Assembly: GCA_013115135.1 (NCBI GenBank)
Contig: JABANP010000201.1
Location: forward strand, 1-64,000
Source of the DNA: Perkinsus olseni
Lineage: Eukaryota > Perkinsozoa > Perkinsida > Perkinsidae
DNA: 64,000 bases
Reading direction: 5' to 3'
Under the pieces are notes generated by a model. That model ran no database searches. It had not been told where the DNA came from and was given only the letters and a program-made list of their open reading frames with translations. Positions 23,081 through 32,792 of this stretch are shown here, one piece after another. Position 1 is the stretch's first letter. Each line of letters starts with the position of its first letter. The position numbers were made by a program, and so were the translations under genes.

Positions 23081-23277
23081 AGTACACTGTTGACCAAAAA
23101 GCCGGCAGCCACGAAGTGAGCGAGCGACGGTAAAGAATTCTCCTGAGTGAGGTGTAAACGGGAAGACCTAACTTCGATCGCCCGCTCGCTCGATGACTGA
23201 AATAAAATCAACGGACAGTGGGGAGTCAGAACCGTCGTTCAATGTAGCACATATAAGTGAGACAGGAGAAGGTTAGA

Positions 23278-25668
23278 CTACCATTGTAATTCTTTCCATG
23301 CGGAAGGAAAGGTCTCCCTAATGGTTACACGCGACGAGCGACTAACGAAATCTGAAATGAAATTCGACTGAGAAGAAATGTGCATGGCGGAGATACATGA
23401 TTCCCAAACCTCGACCGAGAATAATAGTTGTTGAATAGGCTGTGATGAGGATTTCCAGGAATTCAGGACATGTACCATTGATAAGTTGTCCAAGAAGATG
23501 TGTAAGTGAACCCTACCGACAAGTTGAGAGTCATCGTCGTCGGCCAGAATTCCTTGAACAGCATGTATGCCTTTTGTGGCTGCTAGCATTTCGAGGGTGT
23601 TAATGTCACGAGACTCGAGATACCGCCGGTCTCCATGAGTACAGAATTGAATCACCCGGTGCCAGTCCAAGGGAGAATCTGTGTGGAACAGATTGAACCA
23701 CCATATATGTTGGCGGTGGAGAGTCAAACCGCCATTCTTCTTGTTCATGGAAACTTCACAGATAATCCCTCCAATGCCTTGTAATGAGGCGTCAGTGATG
23801 ACGGCAAAACGCCGACATGTGGAAGCCGGAATCGTTTTGCTCGGGAAATGCTTCAGCTCCTCCCTGAAGAATGAAAGGCTCTGCAATAGTGCCGTTCCAG
23901 GCCGGATAGTGACCAAATTGTATTTGTTGGCAATGGATGTCGTAGCGAACAATGGGCATAGATGTGCCTTCCACCTTCGAGCCAATTGGGATACCCATGA
24001 AAGTTTCCCCATAAGAGCTTCCAATTTCTTTACCGAGAGACGACCTGGAGTCTCTAGCAAATCCTCCAGCTGAGAACATAGTTGTTCTCGCTTAGTTGTG
24101 GGGATAGTAATGGACTTCTGATTGAGGTTGATTTCGAAGCCCAAGACGACCGAGGACACATTAGATGCCCTGATTTTGCTATATTCAATGTTGATACCGC
24201 AGATTAACGCTATTGTTAATAACGAAGTTAGGCAGAAAAGAGGGTCCGAGGATCGCCAGCATGAATCATCAACATATACGAAACCTTTATCCCTGGGAGC
24301 CCATCCATCGTTTGACGGGCTACCACACATCGCGGCAAGAAAGCGCATTTGAAGTTTGTGTATCACTGCATTCGTTCGGACCCACAGAGAAGGACTAGTT
24401 AGTAGTCCAAAAGGCAAACAGGAATCCACTAGGAATCCTGGGCCGATGGGGTTATTCAATGTCAGAAATGGAACTTCCTCCGATGCCACACTAAGTAATC
24501 TGTATGCAGACTTCACGTCATATTGAACAAGATAATTGGTACTTGATGCGTCAGAGATTAAGTTGAAAATTTCACGCTTAGCTGGGTACACTACCGTGCG
24601 GTCTAATAGAATTTGGTAATTAATACCAGACCGGCGAAAATCTGAAATGAGCCGAATTTTGGTTTTGTTGGCGTCTTTCCAAATTGGCGTGCATCGGCTT
24701 ACTGCTCCTCCTGTAGGAGGGGAATCAACCAGTACCATGCGACCCAACCGAATCTCGTCGTCAACCTGTCGACTTGCATACTCGCATAACCGCGCATCCC
24801 TGGAAGTACATGCTGGGAAGGAAGAGGGGTCCTTGGTGTAATCCGTGGAAGGCCATTTGATAAGCGTACTTTCCCCGCGTTTGCGCTTCTTGGGTGCGGA
24901 AGAAGGCCAAGCAGAAGACTCTGTAACCACTGACGTAAGACCAATCGAAGCGCCGTTCATTATTTGGTTACAGATAAGGTAGTCGTCCTTGGTGGACGCA
25001 TCGTGGTCATCCCCTACCGGGGAGGTGATCTTCAATAAAGTCTCCATGAGCACAGGATAGAGAGGAGACTTGGTAGATGCTTGTGTCCGAAGAGCTTGTT
25101 CGGTAGCCCACCCAGAGGCGACAAGGTATTGGATCCACGCGTCGCGGACTTCATCTGCTAGGGCGCCAATGCCCAACCCCTGCCATGTAGGACCGAGAGT
25201 TGCTTGTTGAATTGGCGGGGCTGTCACGAAGTTTGACCAGAAATGCTGCACTTGCGGTCGGTGGGTCCAAGAGATCACAGAGCTCTTCAAAGTCGAAGCA
25301 AGATACTGATGGGCGGCTCTTCCTGCTCGATTTGGTGCGACGAGATCCCATTGCGACATAGAAGATGTACCGGTTCCATCGACAATGGGGCAGTCGAGCT
25401 GCCAAGTAGCTAAGAGAGCAAGTAATGCTTGTAACCAAGTCGACGGGGGGGTACGCCGTCGCGCACCTGGGCGCCGATGTTGATCATTCTTGTAGTGTCG
25501 CTCTTGCTGTGATCGTATAGATCGCCGATGTGGCATGACGGCGGAGGGAAACTGAAGAGAAGTCGATGCAAACTTAGTGAACTCGAGAAAGCATAAATAC
25601 GGTGTATGCTGGACAATGAGTGAGGATGGGAGAAAAGAAAAGGGGGCCCGATGGGTGAGGGTCGACAC
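23278..25668 (-). CDS. Reverse transcriptase-RNase H of the Ngaro-like retroelement
   Basis: Copies element RNA into DNA. This is a single uninterrupted frame of 796 residues. The RT fingers/palm include SRCTPIWKDANKTKIRLISDF and VQYDVKSAYRLL (first catalytic Asp). Next come LPFGLLTSPSLW and the catalytic box FVYVDDSCW near residue 465. The RNase H part begins VITDASLQGIGGIICE near 623, continues with an invariant-Glu region (LEMLAATKGI) and HIFLDNLSMVHVL near 726, and ends near SNFISDFVSR. No protease or integrase is joined to it. The ATG may lie internal to the 5' open frame. Confidence 0.93.
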   Translation of the reverse strand: MSTLTHRAPFSFLPSSLIVQHTPYLCFLEFTKFASTSLQFPSAVMPHRRSIRSQQERHYKNDQHRRPGARRRTPPSTWLQALLALLATWQLDCPIVDGTGTSSMSQWDLVAPNRAGRAAHQYLASTLKSSVISWTHRPQVQHFWSNFVTAPPIQQATLGPTWQGLGIGALADEVRDAWIQYLVASGWATEQALRTQASTKSPLYPVLMETLLKITSPVGDDHDASTKDDYLICNQIMNGASIGLTSVVTESSAWPSSAPKKRKRGESTLIKWPSTDYTKDPSSFPACTSRDARLCEYASRQVDDEIRLGRMVLVDSPPTGGAVSRCTPIWKDANKTKIRLISDFRRSGINYQILLDRTVVYPAKREIFNLISDASSTNYLVQYDVKSAYRLLSVASEEVPFLTLNNPIGPGFLVDSCLPFGLLTSPSLWVRTNAVIHKLQMRFLAAMCGSPSNDGWAPRDKGFVYVDDSCWRSSDPLFCLTSLLTIALICGINIEYSKIRASNVSSVVLGFEINLNQKSITIPTTKREQLCSQLEDLLETPGRLSVKKLEALMGKLSWVSQLARRWKAHLCPLFATTSIANKYNLVTIRPGTALLQSLSFFREELKHFPSKTIPASTCRRFAVITDASLQGIGGIICEVSMNKKNGGLTLHRQHIWWFNLFHTDSPLDWHRVIQFCTHGDRRYLESRDINTLEMLAATKGIHAVQGILADDDDSQLVGRVHLHIFLDNLSMVHVLNSWKSSSQPIQQLLFSVEVWESCISAMHISSQSNFISDFVSRSSRVTIRETFPSAWKELQW

Positions 25669-25895
25669 CGGGCTCAGGTGAGAGTCGTAAGAGGAGGTTA
25701 CTCACTAGTCAGCCTACCGACGTGCCAAATGATACAGACGTGCGGAGAAGGAGATGAGATGAATGAATACTGGTAAATCGTACGATGGTCTCAGAAAGTC
25801 ACGCATGCTCTAGGTGACGCACAAAATGACCAATGCAGAATCGTAGCTGTCCCTTAATGGGGCTACCGACCAAGAAGAGAAGAATGATTGAGTTA

Positions 25896-26930
25896 CTATT
25901 TTTTGGGCCTCCCAGGAGCCTGCTCCTCAGCTCCCGGCTTTGGTTGATGTCTGGGGAATCTGCATTTCCCCAAAGCCAAGAAAGGGCATGTAGAGGCTGT
26001 GAATTTACACATATCCGCCGGTAGAGAGGAAGGAGCTACAGAAGTGCTCCCAGTTGATCGATTGTAAGGGGTGCTCCCAGTCCGAGGGGCGCCGCTTGTG
26101 CGGCTCGGACCACCCTCCCGAAGGGCTATTGCCCATGCCTTAATATCAACGGGATTGGATAAGACTTGATCCAAAGCCAACGAGAGTGGAATATCCTGTT
26201 CTCTGGCGAGACGACGTACGGCCCCTGGCAGAGATCGACGAAAGCGTTCATCAAATGCTAAGACCGCAGAATCAAAGCGGGTATCCCGTCGGAGGTCACA
26301 AAGCCTCAAGATATACTCGAGAATTGATACTATGTTACCCTTCTGCAAAAGAACAAAAACTGCTGCCAACCATGGAACAAGGATGGATAGTAGTTCGGGT
26401 ACTGTCGAAGGGCGACGGCGTTTTGGGGACATCTTCAGCGGTCGTGCAAGAAGTTGAGAAGTGCTACTTTGAGCCAGTACGTCCAGTCGGCTTCCCACCG
26501 GTATATCCACAAGCAGCTCTCTATAGGCCAAGGGGTCGTCAGTCATGGATCTTATGAGAGAATGAGGGGCTTGTAGTAACTCCGAAGGAGTTGGCCCGTA
26601 CAGTGTAGCAAACTGGGCTATAAATGCAGTAGTGCTGAGGACCTTTCCCGTCTCAGTAGTGGACTTTTCAGCTAAGGTAGTAGCTAACTTCACATACGCC
26701 TCAATACGTAATTTGATAATGTCCAAAGGAACCTTGGAGCTTTCCGGTTGGTTTTTGAAGATGGTATCTGCAGCGGTGGACAACAAGACCGTATAAGCAG
26801 GATGGTCGGCCTTCAATACACTGAAAACTGGGACCTCAGCTATTTTCAGTGTCTCGGCCGCGTCCACAATAGCTTGTGCATATCCATCTTTTACCGCCTC
26901 CGACGTGAAAAGAGCGAAAAGGGATGACAT
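25896..26930 (-). CDS. Gag-like protein of the Ngaro-like retroelement
   Basis: First ORF of the element, 344 residues starting MSSLFALFTSEAVKDGYAQ. The body is helical and without catalytic motifs, as expected for a capsid-like protein. Near the C-terminus CKFTASTCPFLALGKCRFPRH forms a C-x6-C-x7-C-x4-H zinc-knuckle-like cluster, after a Ser/Thr/Pro linker. Its position ahead of RT and the basic tail (GRPKK) support a nucleic-acid-binding Gag role. No sequence family beyond that was recognised. Confidence 0.75.
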   Translation of the reverse strand: MSSLFALFTSEAVKDGYAQAIVDAAETLKIAEVPVFSVLKADHPAYTVLLSTAADTIFKNQPESSKVPLDIIKLRIEAYVKLATTLAEKSTTETGKVLSTTAFIAQFATLYGPTPSELLQAPHSLIRSMTDDPLAYRELLVDIPVGSRLDVLAQSSTSQLLARPLKMSPKRRRPSTVPELLSILVPWLAAVFVLLQKGNIVSILEYILRLCDLRRDTRFDSAVLAFDERFRRSLPGAVRRLAREQDIPLSLALDQVLSNPVDIKAWAIALREGGPSRTSGAPRTGSTPYNRSTGSTSVAPSSLPADMCKFTASTCPFLALGKCRFPRHQPKPGAEEQAPGRPKK

Positions 26931-27362
26931 GAAGAGAAGTATGTACTACGGTGTGCACTGATGCCGCCTTACTTATAGGATGATCAAAGAAACACCGAGA
27001 TGACGAGTTTGAAGACGATGGACGATGGCCTCGAATCTACCCCCGTGAGTCAGAACCACTCACCGGCGGTTCTCATCAATCACGGTGAAGATGAGGCGCA
27101 TACGAGCGAGAGAGAGAACGGAAATGAAGTTGTTTAAGAGTCTCACATTGAGACCCATGGAACGAGGTACAACGAGGTGAGTAGTTATGATCGAATCCCC
27201 CGAATATGAGCCGTTCCTCCATAATACCTTCCCTCCGCATCGCAACGTTTCAGTGTTTGACACCGGCCGCTGCTGACCAGCAGCTATGATCCGCAAGCTA
27301 CAAATAGGGGCCACATACCACCGTGGGCGCCTCCCTCAGCCCCTGTGAGCGGGGATCCTTAC

Positions 27363-27550
27363 GGGTGGAAAGACGAAAAGGAGACTTCTGCCTCCTTGCC
27401 TTGCTCGTCGATCCCACCACTCCAACCTCCCTGCCCCATCCGTTTGGAGGTTCTCCTCCCGGGGGCCCTTTCCCTTCCTCCTTTCCGACAGTTGCATGAA
27501 GTCATCTTCGCTCCGCTTGAACTAGCTCAATAAATTGAGCTCTATTCAAC
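27363..27550 (-). repeat. Split direct repeat A1 (5' end of the element)
   Basis: 188-bp copy of A2. It ends CTCTATTCAAC, after which host sequence (AACAACTGCG) resumes. On the minus strand this is the 5' terminus and probably carries the element's promoter. Confidence 0.9.
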
Positions 27551-27612
27551 AACAACTGCGCACACATGCGTTGAGGAACCGCAAGAGAAAGCAAGAGCAC
27601 AAGATATTCTCC

Positions 27613-30133
27613 ATGCGATCTGCTGTCGCTGCTACCGTTGTTGATGAGCATGTTTTTTTACCATCATAGCAGATGTAATAGGAGAAGTATACGATGTATG
27701 TCAACGATGATAACTGGAAGTACTGGTATGTCATATAGAAATACATACAGAATAGAGAAGATGGTCCAAGAGGGCAACAGATTTACACCAGTAACGATAG
27801 CATCCTTAGTAATAACAACAACAACAATGATGATGTTAAGGTGTAGTAGTATATGCAGATACGATACGCAGATGTATTGAAGAGTAATAGGACTGATGAG
27901 AATGCCATATTATTGAAATATTCTAATGTAAACAGATGCGAGATGGTACGCTACTACTTATCTTCTTGTCCATGGCAGTTCCTTCGTAATGAGATACCTC
28001 TACGCTTGGCAAAACGGTTGTACGATTTTCATCGTTTACCATATATATGTACTAGTAATGAACATATGAATAAGGTAATGATGATGACGAGGGTGGTGAT
28101 GATGATAATGTATGATGATAGTAGTCATGATACTAACAGGTATATACTTTATATCTGGACACTTTCAATAGGGTAATGTCATTACCCGCTAATATAACAA
28201 CACCGGACGAGTGCGATACTCTCAGAGATGTACTACATCAGCAGGTCATAATAATCATCACATGTCGTTGATGTGATATGAATACTATTAGGCTATGGAT
28301 GCTAGAGATGTAATAAGATGGGTACAGATAGGACACAGGGAATTAAAGTAATGCTGATAACTAGGAGTAGGGGAGGATGGTGTGGTACAGGCATTATAAA
28401 GGCTTAGAGGAGATGAATAGATTCCTCGATAAGCTATTTACAATGAGGATTGGTACAAGGCTATTAATCGGTAGTAGTAGTACTAACAGCCACAACAACA
28501 ACACTTGCTATTATCATCACATGTGGAGATATCACGCATCAGATCATTATACAGCCTTACATGATGGGGTACGTAAACATCATGACGAAGAAAAAGATCA
28601 TCATGATCATCGGGAGGACGGTGCAACAGTATCCCCTTGTACTGCACATGGCCTAGTTAGTGTAAGTGGTAGTAATGGACCACAACCTGGACAAGTCTGC
28701 ATAGTCTACTAACTTGTTATCATCAGAATTGTACTCCTGGCATTATCGTAAGGGATGTTGCATCGAGCTTGTCAATCTTATGTAAATCACTGTATGGTGT
28801 TAGTCCAAAGGTAGTAGTGATAGTTACAAATGAGTAGCGACAACAATGTCTGATGTAAGGTTAAACTGCTGGGTGAGGTTGACTTCTCTTTTGCCCACAT
28901 ACCCGAACATATCGCTTATATAGCACAGGAGATCCTCAAGAATAGTCTGAGGTAGTAGTTACTGAGGAATCTTTGTGATGCTCTTATCTTTATAATAGAT
29001 CATCAATAGAACGAGTTCAAGGTGAAAGGAGGAATAGCAGTAGTGATGGTGGGGATGCTAATTTTATATTGTTGGAGGATGATGATATACCACCAGTAAC
29101 AGTTGAGTTTCATAAAGGTAAAAGCATGATGATGATGATGATGAGGAGGAGGAGGAGGGTGGGAGCATCTTGGTGCTAGGTGAATTTGATGTTATCATGA
29201 AAATTAGTGATCAAGGAGGAGGGATGAGACCGGAGCTCAAAAAAAAGGTCAGTTTATGGTGACAAAGTATTAACGTGGATCGTCTTGGGCCGACTGCCGT
29301 CTTTGGCATCTTTTCGTTCGCCCTGCTGGCCCAAATGGATGAGGCGCCACCCTCCTAAGGTGGAGATTCCGGGTTCGATCCCCGGGTAGGGTAGTATAGT
29401 TTTGTTCTCCGGGGTTCGACTTGATCGTGTCTGGGGAGATCGAGTGTTTTGTTGAGGAATACACTTCTTCATTGATCTTGGTGGTTGGACGGGTGGTCGT
29501 GCTGCTCCCCAGTGGGCAGGCCCAGCAACTGTTGAGCAACTGGACAACACGATTCATAATCGATAGCAACTGATCGTCTTATAGGCCTTCCTGTACGGAT
29601 TTACAACAGTTGGTGATATTAATGAAAACACACATGACAGTGCGACAAGAGATGATGGGAGACTGTAGGGCTGTTGCTACTGCTGCTGTTGCTGTTACTG
29701 CTGTTGTTGTTGATATTGTGATGAGGATGATGCATCTTTCAGAGGGGGGTTACTACGTAGTATGGATTCTAATCATATGCGTTGGAATGAGATGGCTGGC
29801 TATGGTTTTGGGCTGCCCTTATCGCGACTATATGCCAAGTAATAATGACATCTGTCACTACGCCACTACTACTGGCCCTACACTAGTTGTACAACTAGTG
29901 TCGTATCCTTCAGGTACTTCGGAGGGGATCTACATGTCCAGTCATTGTATGGTTACGGCACTGATGTGTAATATTATCGACACCACCATTACTACTACCG
30001 ATGCCGAGGATGATGATGTACTCCTATCAGATACGTGAACTTGAATCATCTTGGTAACAAACGTGAGATGGATAGTCTGACGGGAAGCATTGAATCCATA
30101 CACGACAGTGATGCCGACTACGACTCATCGTAA
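27613..30133 (+). CDS. Mitochondrial PDK/BCKDK-type protein kinase (multi-exon)
   Basis: A GHKL-fold kinase that phosphorylates and inactivates pyruvate or branched-chain 2-oxoacid dehydrogenase in the mitochondrial matrix. Exons in order carry FLRNEIPLRLAKRLYDFHRLP near 27990, FNRVMSLPANITTPDECDTL near 28165, and EEMNRFLDKLFTMRIGTRLLIG near 28440. The N-box is AQEILKNSL near 28930, the G1 box KISDQGGGMRPEL near 29215, the G2 box GYGFGLPLSRLYAK near 29810, and YFGGDLHVQSLYGYGTDV follows near 29915. The stop is TAA at 30131-30133. The start is uncertain: ATG 27613 begins a short basic leader, but exon 1 is not resolved. The Ngaro element ends 62 bp upstream. An intron holds a tRNA-headed insert. 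Confidence 0.85.
29287..29571 (+). mobile_element. SINE-like insertion with tRNA-Arg head and 9-bp direct flanks
   Basis: A 285-bp segment within an intron of the kinase gene, flanked by GATCGTCTT at 29278-29286 and again at 29572-29580. It lacks the trinucleotide repeats of neighbouring introns. A complete tRNA-Arg(CCT) cloverleaf lies near its left end, followed by about 180 bp of unrelated sequence, as in tRNA-derived SINEs. No A-rich tail and no terminal inverted repeats are seen. A plain tRNA gene between chance repeats is the alternative. Confidence 0.5.
29320..29393 (+). tRNA. tRNA-Arg (anticodon CCT)
   Basis: A 74-nt cloverleaf. The acceptor is GCCCTGC with GTAGGGT (G-T wobbles at two positions), with a GCC/GGC D stem. 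The anticodon arm is CCACC-CTCCTAA-GGTGG with anticodon CCT, and the T arm CCGGG-TTCGATC-CCCGG. There is no intron and CCA is not encoded. It sits in an intron of the kinase gene, on the same strand, and may be the head of a SINE. Confidence 0.85.
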
Positions 30134-30373
30134 GCATGTTGATGATCATCATTTTTCAACTACACGTGGTGACAAGCGAAGCAGCAGTTGCAATAGCAAC
30201 CACAGTAGCTTACCAGTCCTCCTTTAATACTTTCTGTTGTGTTGTAATAATGATACCCCAGTACCACTCGGCGGCTGCTGCTGCTGATGCTGTTGTTCTA
30301 ACAATCATCATCACAGTAATAACAGGAATGCTGCTGCTCCTAGTTTTACCCAATAACCATGTTTATGATGACC

Positions 30374-31151
30374 ATGATATCAACGGATAATCACTACAGC
30401 AATGAGAATCGACCCGATGTCGACGGAGATAGTGACGATGGTGAGTGGAGAATCAAAGTACGGAGTGCACTGGAGAGGATTATGATGGAGATACCCGCAT
30501 GGACGTAACCTGTGGAGTAGGAGGAGATGTCAGAGGGAAAACACAGGTTCGGAGGATAGGGCATATAGTCTGCGGCGGAGAAGGGCAACTTGTAAGGTGG
30601 TCACCACCTGGTGGTGCGCAAACAGTCGAAACTGACCGCACAAACTACTGGTGACCAGTGGAGAGCACCAGCATCTACAACATCCTTCATCATCATCGAT
30701 CATGCATCTTGGAGGGAGTTCTTGTACTTGGTGCTTGCATTACCTACCAACTTGTTACACGTCTTATGTATCACTCATCGTACCGGTAGTGTTTATAATC
30801 ATTATCATTTTCGTCACACCATTACTACCGCATAAGGTGAGCATGCAGGCCAGAGGCGTGGGTCGCGTTGTTAATAGATGATCATAGAGCATGCAGGCCA
30901 GAGGCGTGGGTCGCGTTGTTAATAGATGATCATAGAGCATGCAGGCCAGAGGCGTGGGTCGCGTTGTTAATAGATGATCATAGAGCATGCAGGCCAGAGG
31001 CGTGGGTCGCGTTGTTAATCGATGATCATAAAGCAATCCTTCATTGTATGTTATGCAGCACATACGGTTATGTTCCATCCAAATCACAGGCAATGAGGAT
31101 ATATACACCACTCGATGATAACCCAGTTCATTCACATCATCCCCATCAGTA
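30374..31151 (+). CDS. Unidentified intron-containing gene with a 16-residue repeat
   Basis: Not recognised. The first exon from ATG 30374 gives an acidic N-terminus and then EWRIKVRSALERIMMEIPAW, a plausible amphipathic helix. Arg-rich exons and a hydrophobic segment (EFLYLVLALPTNLLHVLCI near 30740) follow. The 3' part includes four tandem copies of a 48-bp unit (30841-31032) in one frame, then CMLCSTYGYVPSKSQAM and a His-rich end at TAA 31151. Splice sites (GTAACC...CAG, GTGGTC...CAG) were inferred by frame only. It is likely a small membrane protein. Confidence 0.4.
30841..31032 (+). repeat. 48-bp tandem repeat, four copies
   Basis: The unit begins GCATGCAGGCCAGAGGCGTG and ends GATGATCATAGA. 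It starts at 30841, 30889, 30937 and 30985 with almost no variation; the last copy has TCGATG for TAGATG. Each unit contains TTAATAG followed by ATGATCAT, so it may duplicate an intron-exon junction, and 48 bp keeps the reading frame (16 residues per unit). Confidence 0.92.
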
Positions 31152-31316
31152 ATGACTCCTCATCATCCTGCTGCTGCTTCGCCGCCGCCCTCACGACATT
31201 CTGATAATACTTGGCGGCCATTGATACTCATACTAACCCTATCATGCATTGCGTGCTTGGTATTGGCATTATTTCTCTACGAGGTAATCATTACGGAGGT
31301 GATGAACATTATTATT

Positions 31317-31352
<36 letters not shown>

Positions 31353-32761
31353 CTACCCCCTCCCTATTAGATGGCAAGCATTGGATGTACAACTAGCACC
31401 AAGTGATGTGTTACAAACAGCGAAACGATTCAATAAAGCAAGATCATTATTCAGTGTGAGGATCAGTGTTGAATAGGAGTAGGTAGTCGATCATCATCAT
31501 CGTCATCACCCTACAGATGATACCAATACTCGGAAGAATCACTGCTGGTGTTCCTAACAGTGGAGGAGATGCTATTATTCATAATAAGGTTACAGTAGCA
31601 TGGTAATAATTTCTGTATTAGTATACTCTGGGGCAGTAGTCGTCATGGTCATCATCAGGGTACAGGCATCCCTGCTAAGTCTATACGCTAAAGACTTATG
31701 TGACCTACCTGATGACTCAGAAGATAATGCTGGCATGAGAAGGTAGAAAGAATGGGAGGGGTGGTTATGATGTCATAGATGATGGTGATGATGATAGAGG
31801 ATCTATGTGCTATCTGAAGATCATCCCACATTAACGCGTGTTGGTCAGTTATTGGAAGCGTAATGACGTCCAAGCCACCTGTGAATATAAGCTCATGCGG
31901 TTCTGTACGGAGATGGAGGGTGGTGATGATGGTGGCGCCCAAACAAGAGAAGTAGGGTATCTCACTACTAGGAGGACCGGTCATCATAAATACCAGGTCA
32001 TCATCATTCTTCTACCAAGGACGGCATTGCCTGGTAGATAATGATGATACATTAGTTATACCCCTCAACAGCTACGATGGGACACATTGTGATCTATTCA
32101 TTGACTGTGATAAGATGGCAATATTACGATTCATCAGTATCATTACCGGGGTAGTGATAATTGCAATCATTCCATTATTATTACAGTACCGTCATAGGTA
32201 TGTACATCATTATCGTTATTATCCTTTTCGATAGCATTCATCATTCTACTCATCGGCTGGTGCTTTCCGAATCATCATCATGATGGTGGTGGAGGTAGAA
32301 GTAGTGGTACGATTGGTATGGTATTCAAACAAGATAGGAAATAAGCTAGTATGGTTCCTAGTTATGGGAGTATCCTTCGGTAATCAACACCAGCTAATAA
32401 TATCATGATATTCTCATGACGGATGCATCAGGTGTATTAGGAGTATTGGTGTATGGCCCAGCCATACATGTATTAGATGTACCTATTAAGAAGGTATTCA
32501 AGTCGGATAGATTATTCTACTTCCTCTTACCAGAAACACCAGAGCAGGAAGATGCTGTAATAATAGTGATAACCAGGAGTTGTTGAAGATGTGGTACTAG
32601 TTATATTGTACTGCAGTCACAACAGGTAACAGGGATGTTATCAACGGCCTCTACACTAGCCCAGATGGACCTACTTGATAATGCAACAACCAAGGCTGAT
32701 GCTACAATACATCTATCAAAGGCTACTAGGGTGAGTTGATAATACAAGCATGATCATCATC

Positions 32762-32792
<31 letters not shown>

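Larger units (their letters stand above)
21504..27550 (-). mobile_element. Ngaro/DIRS-class tyrosine-recombinase retrotransposon with split direct repeats
   Basis: Read on the minus strand the element runs A1 (27550-27363), gag-like ORF, RT-RNase H ORF, tyrosine recombinase ORF, B1 (21905-21817), A2 (21823-21636), B2 (21592-21504). A1 and A2 are 188 bp and almost identical; B1 and B2 are 89 bp. This A1...B1-A2-B2 arrangement is the split direct repeat layout of Ngaro-like elements. No LTRs, DDE integrase or protease is seen. A heptamer ATTCAAC lies at both outer ends and at the A2-B1 junction. All three main ORFs are uninterrupted, so the copy looks young. A further short minus-strand frame (27314-27060) lies in the leader without recognisable domains. 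Confidence 0.88.

Noticed and set aside
30841..31032. CRISPR-like array
   Set aside because: Four direct 48-bp copies with no spacers; a simple tandem duplication.
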